Assembly: GCA_964392175.1 (NCBI GenBank)
Contig: CAYMOJ010000017.1
Span: 1 to 37,535, forward strand
DNA: 37,535 nt
Direction: 5' to 3'
Source: Firm-04 sp964392175
GTDB lineage: Bacteria; Bacillota; Clostridia; Oscillospirales; Ruminococcaceae
The notes below the pieces were generated by a model, which did not search any database, was not told the DNA's origin, and was given only the letters and a program-made list of their open reading frames with translations. The translations under genes and the position numbers were made by a program. Of the stretch, positions 1 to 7,364 are shown piece by piece (the stretch's first letter is position 1; each line of letters starts with the position of its first letter).

Positions 1-2
1 AG

Positions 3-54
3 AATCTTTCTTGTTTTTTCTCTTTTTGGGTCTCACATCATTGACATATGGACA
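3..54. repeat. Left copy of 52-base terminal inverted repeat
   Basis: Bases 3-54 are the exact reverse complement of 37484-37535, the last 52 bases of the window. The match stops at base 55 (G here, A in the other copy) and runs to the very end on the right. It lies upstream of fba here and upstream of the GH9 gene at the other end, in the same orientation relative to each gene. It may be a dispersed repeat at which the assembly stopped, or a genuine inverted pair. Confidence 0.9.
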
Positions 55-83
55 GACAGCTTGATATTTTTTTCACACGGCTA

Positions 84-112
84 TTGCTTTTTTTTGCAAA
101 ATCCTGTATAAT
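84..112 (+). promoter_or_regulatory. Promoter of fba
   Basis: A -35 hexamer TTGCTT (84-89) and a perfect -10 TATAAT (107-112) are separated by 17 bases. Transcription would begin near 119, giving a leader of about 58 bases that carries the AGGAGG ribosome site of fba. Confidence 0.7.
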
Positions 113-176
113 ATATGTGGTGTGTATCACCCAAAATCAACAGCGTTTGCTGCGATGTTTTTTAGGAGGAATCTTT

Positions 177-1040
177 ATGTTGGTATCTGCAAAAGAAATG
201 CTGAACAAAGCAAGAGAGGGCAAGTATGCCGTCGGTCAGTTCAACATCAACAACCTGGAGTGGACAAAGGCAATCCTGATGACTGCCCAGAAGCTCAACT
301 CCCCTGTGATCCTCGGCGTTTCTGAGGGCGCCGGCAAGTATATGTGCGGCTATAAGACTGTCGTTGGCATGGTGAATGGTATGCTGGAAAGCTTGAACAT
401 CACTGTTCCTGTGGCTCTGCATCTCGACCACGGCTCCTTTGAGGGTGCGATCGCTTGCATCAACGCAGGTTTCTCCTCTGTCATGTTCGATGGCTCTCAC
501 TACCCGATCCAAGAGAACATTGAAAAGACCACCAAACTCGTGAACACTTGCGAGATTTTGGGTATTTCCCTTGAAGCTGAAGTCGGCTCTATCGGCGGCG
601 AAGAAGATGGTGTCATTGGTGCCGGTGAGTGCGCTGATCCCGATGAATGCAAGATGATTGCTGATCTGGGCGTTACTATGCTGGCTGCCGGCATCGGCAA
701 TATCCACGGCAAATACCCTGAAAACTGGGCAGGTCTGTCCTTTGAGACATTGACCGCTGTCAAGGAGAAGGTAGGCGATATGCCTCTGGTTTTGCACGGC
801 GGTACCGGTATCCCTGCTGACATGATCAAGAAGGCAATCTCTCTGGGCGTTGCTAAGATCAATGTAAACACAGAATGCCAGCTTGCCTTTGCTGCGGCTA
901 CTCGTGAGTATGTTGAGGCAGGCAAGGATCTTCAGGGCAAGGGCTTTGATCCCAGAAAGCTGCTTGCACCCGGCTTTGATGCAATTTGTGCTACTGTTGC
1001 CGAGAAAATGGAACTGTTCGGCTCCGTTGGCAAGGCTTGA
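177..1040 (+). CDS. fba: Class II fructose-1,6-bisphosphate aldolase
   Basis: Cytosolic zinc-dependent aldolase that interconverts fructose-1,6-bisphosphate with dihydroxyacetone phosphate and glyceraldehyde-3-phosphate in glycolysis and gluconeogenesis. The 287-residue product has the class II hallmarks: an early HLDHG segment with metal-binding and catalytic residues, the GSIGGEEDG-type loop, a GNIHGKY segment with a zinc-ligand His, and VLHGGTGIP followed by KINVNTE near the C-terminus for phosphate binding. The start at 177 is chosen because TTTAGGAGGA lies at ideal spacing just upstream; the frame is open further upstream, but that part overlaps the promoter. It is monocistronic, with its own promoter and a strong terminator at 1058. 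The related tagatose-bisphosphate aldolases share this fold, but sequence style and length favour fba. Confidence 0.95.
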   Translation: MLVSAKEMLNKAREGKYAVGQFNINNLEWTKAILMTAQKLNSPVILGVSEGAGKYMCGYKTVVGMVNGMLESLNITVPVALHLDHGSFEGAIACINAGFSSVMFDGSHYPIQENIEKTTKLVNTCEILGISLEAEVGSIGGEEDGVIGAGECADPDECKMIADLGVTMLAAGIGNIHGKYPENWAGLSFETLTAVKEKVGDMPLVLHGGTGIPADMIKKAISLGVAKINVNTECQLAFAAATREYVEAGKDLQGKGFDPRKLLAPGFDAICATVAEKMELFGSVGKA

Positions 1041-1057
1041 TCACAACATATGTTTAC

Positions 1058-1096
1058 AAAGGTCGCGTGAGGAGGTTCCTGCGCGACCTTTTTGTA
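1058..1096 (+). terminator. Rho-independent terminator after fba
   Basis: A ten-base-pair stem (AAAGGTCGCG with CGCGACCTTT) closes a 14-base loop and is followed by a T run, 18 bases after the fba stop. Confidence 0.9.
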
Positions 1097-1158
1097 TCTG
1101 CTTCTTTGCGGATATGCCACAAAAAATCATTGGAACACCTGTAAAAGGCAGCATTTGC

Positions 1159-1187
1159 TTGACCTTTTGTGAAAACCGTTGTATAAT
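1159..1187 (+). promoter_or_regulatory. Promoter of ppk
   Basis: TTGACC (1159-1164) and TATAAT (1182-1187) are separated by 17 bases. They lie between the fba terminator and ppk, so ppk has its own promoter. Confidence 0.8.
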
Positions 1188-1265
1188 ATAAGATAGTGGA
1201 GATTACACGGGTATCCGGATCATATCAAGAATACACTGGTGCATTTTCATCGGAAAGGATGTTTT

Positions 1266-3314
1266 ATGAGCAATCCTGCATACGAAAACAGAGAAATATC
1301 ATGGCTTCGATTCAATCAGCGCGTTCTGGAAGAAGCACAATCGCATCATGTGCCGTTGCTGGAAAGACTCGCCTTTACTGCCATTTTTCAAAGCAATATG
1401 GATGAGTTTTTCCGCGTCAGAGTGGGCAAACTCCTGCGCAAGAAAAAAGAATTCCCTGATTCGGAGGATTCTATTACCAAGCTGACGCCAAAGGTACAGC
1501 TGTGTCAGATCTTTGACATGGTACGAACCCTCACTCCCGCAAGAGATGCCGCATATCACGAAATAATGGGCGAATTGCGCCCTTATGGGCTGGAACAGGT
1601 AACCATGCAGACTGCCACCGAAAGTGAGCTATCTATGTTGGCTGATTGGTTTAAGCGTGAGGTGCGCCCCTTTGCGATGCCGATCATCGTAGATAAGGGC
1701 AAGGCACTCCCCTTTTTCCATGATCGTGCGCTGTATATCGTTTTGCTGTTGGAATCCAAATCCGGAGTACGCATGGGCATTATGCCGATCACCGATCAAT
1801 ACCCGCGCATCATCCGTTTGAATAAGACCGGACGCTTCATTCTCTCGGAAGATGTGATTCAGGCATATGCACATCTGCTGTTTCGTAATTCTGTGGTGAT
1901 CGATCGTACCATCATGCGCCTGACACGCTCAGCAAGCATTGAGCATGAGGATCTCGGTGATATGGCAAGCGGTCATCCCCGCAATGACATGGAAACGCTT
2001 TTGCAAATGCGTAAACGTTTGCCTGTGATCCGCATAGAGCTTTCGGAAACCTTTTGCTCTCCCGCTCTGCAATATCTCTGCAAACAGCTGAAGCTGAAAG
2101 ATGCGCAGGTGTTCTACGCAAAGGCACCATTGGATTTGTCCTTTGTCTATGAATGCAAGACCTTGGTGAGTGACCCTGCATTGCAATATGAACGGTTCTC
2201 TCCGCAAACCTCTGCTGATGTTTCTCCCCGCAGAGCCATGTTTACACAAATTCGCAAGCATGATATTCTCCTCAACTATCCCTATGAAAGCATCCGCAGT
2301 TTTTTGCGTCTTCTGGATGAGGCTGCCGAAGACCCGGCGGTAATGCGCATCTCCATCACACTATATCGTATGGCAAGAGATAGCCGTGTGGTAGCGGCTT
2401 TGTGTGAGGCAGCCGGCAGAGGCAAAGAAGTCATTGCATTAACAGAATTGCGCGCGCGATTTGATGAAGAGGGTAACATCCGCTGGGCGAAGGTTTTGGA
2501 ACAAGCCGGTGTCAAGGTGATCTATGGACCGGATGGTTACAAGGTACACTCGAAGCTTTTGTTGATCGAGCGAAAAATGCGTGGCAAAATCGAACGCTTT
2601 ACGCAGATCGGCACAGGCAACTACAACGAAAAAACCGCAGCCATTTACACAGATTACTGCCTGATGACTGCTGATCCACAAATTGGTGCAGAGGCTGCCG
2701 CAGTATTTGCATCGCTGTTAGAGAACAAATTGCCCGATGCACAAAAGGATCTGCTGGTGGCACCTCATGGATTACAAAGCCGCTTCATAGAAATGATTGA
2801 GGAGCAGATCCGTCTTGCAGAAAACGGTATGCCAGCCTATATCGCAATGCGTATGAACGGTCTTTGCGATAAGGAAATCATGCAAAAATTGATGGAAGCA
2901 TCTTGTGCAGGCGTAAAAATCGAGTTGCTGGTACGTGGCATCTGCTGCCTATTGCCGGAACAGGAAGGACGAACCGAGAACATCACCATAAAAAGCATTG
3001 TAGGAAGATATCTGGAACACGCTCGCGTGTATATTTTCGGCATCGATGAGGACGCAAAAGTATATCTCGGCTCGGCAGACTGTATGCCACGTAACACAGT
3101 ACGCCGTGTAGAAGTCTGTGCACCGGTAAAGGATGCTGCACTGCGCAAGCGTCTGATGGAAGAATTTCACTTACAGTTTCATGATCCGGTAAAGGCGCGT
3201 GTGCGCAAGGCTGATGGCGATTATCTTTTGCCAGAAGCAACCGGCGATGCAGTAGATTCACAATCCGCCTTATATGCCCGTGCCTGTCAGCGTGCAGAGG
3301 ATGTTGCAAAATAA
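1266..3314 (+). CDS. ppk: Polyphosphate kinase (PPK1 family)
   Basis: Reversibly transfers the gamma-phosphate of ATP to a growing inorganic polyphosphate chain, at the membrane or in the cytosol. The 682-residue product matches PPK1 length. The N-terminus ENREISWLRFNQRVLEEA is the typical PPK opening, followed by FLSNMDEFF-type sequence (here FQSNMDEFFRVRVG). The catalytic C-terminal half shows ELRARFDEEGNI and GYKVHSKLLLI, whose His is the expected autophosphorylated residue, and GTGNYNEKTA near it. The start at 1266 has AAAGGA upstream at good spacing; an in-frame ATG at 1239 has none. The next gene follows after 64 bases without a strong terminator, so read-through is possible. Confidence 0.95.
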   Translation: MSNPAYENREISWLRFNQRVLEEAQSHHVPLLERLAFTAIFQSNMDEFFRVRVGKLLRKKKEFPDSEDSITKLTPKVQLCQIFDMVRTLTPARDAAYHEIMGELRPYGLEQVTMQTATESELSMLADWFKREVRPFAMPIIVDKGKALPFFHDRALYIVLLLESKSGVRMGIMPITDQYPRIIRLNKTGRFILSEDVIQAYAHLLFRNSVVIDRTIMRLTRSASIEHEDLGDMASGHPRNDMETLLQMRKRLPVIRIELSETFCSPALQYLCKQLKLKDAQVFYAKAPLDLSFVYECKTLVSDPALQYERFSPQTSADVSPRRAMFTQIRKHDILLNYPYESIRSFLRLLDEAAEDPAVMRISITLYRMARDSRVVAALCEAAGRGKEVIALTELRARFDEEGNIRWAKVLEQAGVKVIYGPDGYKVHSKLLLIERKMRGKIERFTQIGTGNYNEKTAAIYTDYCLMTADPQIGAEAAAVFASLLENKLPDAQKDLLVAPHGLQSRFIEMIEEQIRLAENGMPAYIAMRMNGLCDKEIMQKLMEASCAGVKIELLVRGICCLLPEQEGRTENITIKSIVGRYLEHARVYIFGIDEDAKVYLGSADCMPRNTVRRVEVCAPVKDAALRKRLMEEFHLQFHDPVKARVRKADGDYLLPEATGDAVDSQSALYARACQRAEDVAK

Positions 3315-3321
3315 AAACTCC

Positions 3322-3341
3322 ATCGCACGGAGCTGCGATGC
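3322..3341 (+). other. Small hairpin between ppk and the next gene
   Basis: CATCGCA and TGCGATG form a seven-base-pair stem over a six-base loop. There is no T run directly after it, so it is at most a weak attenuator or RNA-processing signal between ppk and the AI-2E-family gene. Confidence 0.4.
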
Positions 3342-3378
3342 CTAAGGGCTTTTCGTTGTATAAAGAAAGGAAACCTCG

Positions 3379-4668
3379 ATGAAAACCAATCAGCACTTCA
3401 CCGCAAAGCAGATCATCTTGTTCATCACTTACGCAATCTTACTCTACCTCGGATTGACGCATATTTCCACATTGAGTCATATTTTTTCATGGCTCACCGC
3501 CATACTGCAGCCAATCATAATCGGCTGCGTCATCGCTTTTATACTCAATGTTGTACTGAATTTGTTCAAGTACAAACTATTCGGCGGACTGCAACGCTCC
3601 AAGCACAAAGCGGCGCGCGCAATATGTATGCCACTTTGTGTAGTCTGTACGGTGCTGTGCATGATCGCATTTGTGTTGCTGATCGTCTTTATGATCATAC
3701 CGCAGGTTACGGATGCGATCACCACGCTGATTGACAAGCTGCCACAGAGCACGACACAGCTTAAGAACCTCCTGATTACCCAGATGACAAAATGGAACAT
3801 CCCGCAAAACATCATTGATAGTGTGGCTTCCTTCACTCTGGACTTTGAAAAAATCATTGACTTCATCACCAATTTCATTGATGGCAAACAGATCGAAACG
3901 GTTGTCAGCGGTGCTTTTGTTGCAACCACTTCTGTCATCTCTACCGCTACAAATTTCTTTCTTGGTGTTATCATTGCTATCTACATCCTGGTGCAAAAAG
4001 AACGGTTTATGTTCTATGTGCATTGTATTCTTAAACTGATCCTACCTGAAAAATACCACACAGAAGGTTTTCGCATCTTCCACCTGACAAAACATTCGTG
4101 CGAAAAATTTTTAACAGGTCAAATGGTAGAAGCGATTATCATCGGCGTGCTTTGTACCGTTTTGCTTGCTGTTTTGCAATTTCCATATCCCACTGCCATT
4201 GGTGTACTGGTCGGCATTACTGCGCTCATCCCAATCATTGGCGCATGGATTGGCGGTGGTGTGGGATTATTGCTGGTATGGGTGGATGCCCCTGAAAAAG
4301 CCATCTGGTTCCTTGTGTTCATTATCGCGCTGCAATTTGTAGAAGGGCAGTTCATTTATCCAAAAGTGGTAGGTGACTCTTTGGGATTGCCCGGCTTGGT
4401 TGTATTGCTTGCGGTCATGCTCGGCACCAGCTTTGGCGGTATCACAGGCATTTTTATTGCAGTGCCCCTTTCTGCAATCCTTTACACACTGCTTAAGGAA
4501 GCCATTGAAGCACGCAATTATCACTATCAACCGAAAAGCAAGAATGATATTCCCACACCTCCTACAGAAAGCAACCATCCGCCGAAGGAGGAAGCATCTG
4601 ACCATTTTGCAGAGGCAATTGTCGGCTTGCCAGAATTGATCGATAACGAAAACACTGTGGAAAACTGA
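3379..4668 (+). CDS. AI-2E/PerM-family multi-pass membrane transporter
   Basis: Membrane protein of 429 residues in the family called AI-2E transporter, PerM or UPF0118. Members are proposed to export autoinducer-2 or to act as ion/proton antiporters; the substrate here cannot be read from sequence. Hydrophobic segments occur near residues 10-50, 75-110, 170-205 and, in the conserved second half, 245-360. The second half has the family signature around GALIPIIGAWIGGG-like sequence (here ITALIPIIGAWIGGGVG) and the QFVEGQFIYPKVVG motif. The C-terminal 50 residues are polar and cytoplasmic-looking. AAAGGAAA precedes the ATG. It may be co-transcribed with ppk; a terminator follows at 4732. Confidence 0.88.
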   Translation: MKTNQHFTAKQIILFITYAILLYLGLTHISTLSHIFSWLTAILQPIIIGCVIAFILNVVLNLFKYKLFGGLQRSKHKAARAICMPLCVVCTVLCMIAFVLLIVFMIIPQVTDAITTLIDKLPQSTTQLKNLLITQMTKWNIPQNIIDSVASFTLDFEKIIDFITNFIDGKQIETVVSGAFVATTSVISTATNFFLGVIIAIYILVQKERFMFYVHCILKLILPEKYHTEGFRIFHLTKHSCEKFLTGQMVEAIIIGVLCTVLLAVLQFPYPTAIGVLVGITALIPIIGAWIGGGVGLLLVWVDAPEKAIWFLVFIIALQFVEGQFIYPKVVGDSLGLPGLVVLLAVMLGTSFGGITGIFIAVPLSAILYTLLKEAIEARNYHYQPKSKNDIPTPPTESNHPPKEEASDHFAEAIVGLPELIDNENTVEN

Positions 4669-4731
4669 TAAGGCAGATTTCTTACCAAGCCTTCAGTAAG
4701 CTGAATGCATATTACCTGTAAACGGATACCT

Positions 4732-4768
4732 AAAAGCTGCACCTCTTTCTATGGGATGCAGCTTTTTG
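4732..4768 (+). terminator. Terminator after the AI-2E-family gene
   Basis: AAAAGCTGCA pairs with TGCAGCTTTT over a loop of about 15 bases and runs into a T stretch. Confidence 0.85.
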
Positions 4769-4770
4769 CA

Positions 4771-4799
4771 TTGACGAAAACCATTTTTTGTGCTATAAT
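4771..4799 (+). promoter_or_regulatory. Promoter of the alanyl-tRNA editing gene
   Basis: TTGACG (4771-4776), a 17-base spacer and TATAAT (4794-4799). The transcription start would fall near 4806, so in-frame start codons further upstream are excluded. Confidence 0.85.
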
Positions 4800-4848
4800 T
4801 ATGTGCAGAGCGACCGATATGTGCTCCCTTCAGAAAGGAGGCTATCTT

Positions 4849-6015
4849 ATGATAACCAAAAAATTGTATGAAACAGACGGTTCTCTCCGTGAATTTACTG
4901 CACAAATCATCTCCTGCGCCCCTGCCCGAAAATCTGCGCCGAAGAATGCTGCATTTGAGATCATTCTCTCGCAAACGGCTTTTTTTCCTGAGGGCGGCGG
5001 ACAGTATGCCGATAACGGCAATCTCGGCAATGCTTGTGTGATTGATGTACAGGAAATTGACGATGAGATCATTCACTATACTGATGTGCCTCTCCCTGAA
5101 GGGGCTGAAGTCATGGGACTGCTGAACTGGGAAGAACGCTTGCGCAAAATGCAGAATCACTCCGGTGAGCACCTCATTTCAGGTATTGTACATAAACAGT
5201 TTGGCTATGACAATGTCGGATTTCATCTTGGGAAGGATGAAGTAACCGTTGACTTCAGTGGCATTTTGACAGATGCGGAGTTGCGTTTTGTAGAGTATAT
5301 TGCAAATCGCGTGGTGGCACTGAATGTACCCATTACCGTTTCCTATCCTGCTCCGGAAGATGCTTGCACGATGGACTATCGTTCCAAGCTTGACAATATC
5401 GAGGATCTGCGCATTGTGACCATCGGCGAATGGGATTGCTGTGCTTGCTGTGCGCCCCATGTAGATACAACGGGGCAAATCGGCTGCATCAAGATCATTG
5501 ATTCCGAAAACTGGAAAAATGGTGTGCGTATACGTATGCTCTGTGGCTTGGATGCACTGGATGACTATCAGAAACGGCTTGAAAATACGGCTCGCATCTC
5601 TGCAATGCTTTCTGCCAAGCAGCACGAAACCGCAGCTGCGGTAGAAAAATTGGTGCGAAATCTACAAAATGAGCATACAATACAAATGCAGCTCAAGAAT
5701 GCTTTATTGGAAAGCAAAATCGCACAGCTACAACCCACAGAGGGCAACCTTGTACTGTTCGATTCGCTTTTGGATCCCGATACGCTCCGTAAGCTGGTGA
5801 ATGCCGGTACTCCCCTATGCAAGGGCATTTGCGCTGTTTTTTCCGGCAATGATACCGACGGATACCGTTACATCATTGGTAGCGCAAACGGAAATCTGCG
5901 TACCGCTGCAAAAGAATATAATACTGCACTGCACGGTAGAGGCGGTGGATCTGACCAAATGATTCAGGGCACGATGATGGCGACCGCCGAACAGATCAAA
6001 GCCTATTTTGCATAA
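4849..6015 (+). CDS. AlaX-type alanyl-tRNA editing protein with DHHA1 domain
   Basis: Free-standing editing enzyme of 388 residues that would hydrolyse Ser- or Gly-mischarged tRNA-Ala in the cytosol, as the editing part of AlaRS does. The N-terminal part has the TAFFPEGGGQYAD motif shared by AlaRS and AlaX. The zinc site is complete: NHSGEHL supplies the HxxxH pair and CCAPHVDTTGQIG supplies the distal Cys and His. From about residue 265 a coiled coil leads into a DHHA1-like end with GRGGGSDQMIQG. This is the long AlaX-L layout without the aminoacylation domain. The start at 4849 follows AAAGGAGG and the promoter at 4771. Confidence 0.9.
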   Translation: MITKKLYETDGSLREFTAQIISCAPARKSAPKNAAFEIILSQTAFFPEGGGQYADNGNLGNACVIDVQEIDDEIIHYTDVPLPEGAEVMGLLNWEERLRKMQNHSGEHLISGIVHKQFGYDNVGFHLGKDEVTVDFSGILTDAELRFVEYIANRVVALNVPITVSYPAPEDACTMDYRSKLDNIEDLRIVTIGEWDCCACCAPHVDTTGQIGCIKIIDSENWKNGVRIRMLCGLDALDDYQKRLENTARISAMLSAKQHETAAAVEKLVRNLQNEHTIQMQLKNALLESKIAQLQPTEGNLVLFDSLLDPDTLRKLVNAGTPLCKGICAVFSGNDTDGYRYIIGSANGNLRTAAKEYNTALHGRGGGSDQMIQGTMMATAEQIKAYFA

Positions 6016-6301
6016 AAAAATGCCCTGCCGCGGGTGTGTCGGCAGAGCAAAGTGATTCTCATGTACGGTCATGGATCCATAGAACGCATCGGCTGCCTGT
6101 GCCTGACTCACATTTTGCCTTTGCTTTCTGTATCCAGCATACCAGATTCACGAGAAAAAAGCAAGAGATTATCCAGATTGTAACCATATTGGTGCAAGAT
6201 TGAAAAGGGTTTGTTATCGTTTTGCAACTTTTTCCCGTAGTTGTTACAAAACGATCACTGCCTGGGAAATCCGATTCATTGATAAAACGGGAGGTCTTGC
6301 A

Positions 6302-7228
6302 ATGATCCATTACTTTCAGACCATTGACGGAAAGCTTCAAAGCGTAGAAAGCGCGCAACCCGGCTGCTGGATCTCAGTATATGAACCAACACCGGAAGAG
6401 ATTGAGATTCTCACAGGGGAATACGGATTGGATGTCGGTTTTGTACGTTCTTCATTGGATGAAGAAGAATCTTCCCGTGTGGAGCGTGAGGATTCCCAGA
6501 CGCTCATTATCGTAGATACTGCGGTGGCTGTGAAGGAAGAACGTAGTGATACCCTGCTCTTTTATACCGTGCCCCTCGGCATTATCACCACGCCGGACTA
6601 CGTCTTTACCATTTCACTCAGGCGTAACCAAATCATGCAGAATATCGCAGAAGGCGCGGTACCCAATGTGCATACGCAGATGAAAACACGCTTCATTCTT
6701 CAGGTGCTGATGCGTATTTCTGCCGGATTCGTTACTTACCTGAAGCAAATCGACAAAATATCCTACTCCATGGAAAAACAGCTCAGCGGTGCAATGAAAA
6801 ATCATGAGCTGGTGCAGCTGATGGGTCTGGAAAAATCTTTGGTTTACTTCTCCACTTCCTTGAAAGCAAATCTCAACACCATTGAAAAGATCCAGCGTGG
6901 CAGAGTGGTGAAACTCTATGAGGATGACCAGGATCTTATGGACGATGTGACCATTGAGTTGAAACAGGCAATCGAAATGGCAAGCATTTATAGTGGCATT
7001 CTCGCGGTACTGATGGATGCTTTCTCCTATGTCATCGCAAATAATCAAAACGCTGTTATGTCACGACTGACGGTGATCACGGTGATCATGTCCATCCCCA
7101 CAATGATATTCAGCTTCTATGGCATGAACACCTCTGGGCTGCCCTTTCCTGCCACATGGTTTCCAACAGGAATTGCCGTTTGTGCTACGGCAATCGTTGC
7201 CTTTATGCTGCTACGCAAACACAAATAA
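6302..7228 (+). CDS. CorA-family divalent metal transporter
   Basis: Inner-membrane Mg2+/Co2+ channel of the CorA superfamily, 308 residues. The N-terminal cytoplasmic domain (about 1-240) is mixed alpha/beta followed by long helices with a KSLVYFSTSLKANL-type stretch. Two transmembrane segments lie at the C-terminus; the first ends in the diagnostic YGMN selectivity motif (GMN at 274-276), the second is followed by a short basic tail. GGGAGG sits upstream of the ATG at 6302. The 286-base region before it holds no clear promoter (TTGCAA near 6223 with a weak TACAAA) and a hairpin without T run just after the preceding gene. The substrate is inferred from the family only. Confidence 0.9.
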   Translation: MIHYFQTIDGKLQSVESAQPGCWISVYEPTPEEIEILTGEYGLDVGFVRSSLDEEESSRVEREDSQTLIIVDTAVAVKEERSDTLLFYTVPLGIITTPDYVFTISLRRNQIMQNIAEGAVPNVHTQMKTRFILQVLMRISAGFVTYLKQIDKISYSMEKQLSGAMKNHELVQLMGLEKSLVYFSTSLKANLNTIEKIQRGRVVKLYEDDQDLMDDVTIELKQAIEMASIYSGILAVLMDAFSYVIANNQNAVMSRLTVITVIMSIPTMIFSFYGMNTSGLPFPATWFPTGIAVCATAIVAFMLLRKHK

Positions 7229-7243
7229 AACCAAATGGATGCT

Positions 7244-7280
7244 AAGCTCATCGGTCTTACAGCCGATGAGTTTACTTTTT
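7244..7280 (+). terminator. Terminator after the CorA-family gene
   Basis: CTCATCGG pairs with CCGATGAG over an eight-base loop and is followed by a T-rich tail. Confidence 0.85.
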
Positions 7281-7304
7281 GTCACCTTTTCTCATTGGAA
7301 AAAG

Positions 7305-7333
7305 TTGACAATATGACAGTTTTATGGTATAAT
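7305..7333 (+). promoter_or_regulatory. Promoter of the first hybrid regulator
   Basis: A consensus promoter: TTGACA (7305-7310), 17 bases, TATAAT (7328-7333). The in-frame ATG at 7332 lies inside the -10 box and therefore cannot be the translation start. Confidence 0.9.
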
Positions 7334-7364
7334 GTGCGTGAATATCAGGCATTTTCAGTCTGCA

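Noticed and set aside
6016..6060. Terminator after the alanyl-tRNA editing gene
   Set aside because: A GC-rich hairpin is present, but no T run follows it, so termination here is not well supported.
7332..7364. ATG 7332 as start of the first hybrid regulator
   Set aside because: This ATG overlaps the -10 box of a consensus promoter and would lie upstream of the transcription start.
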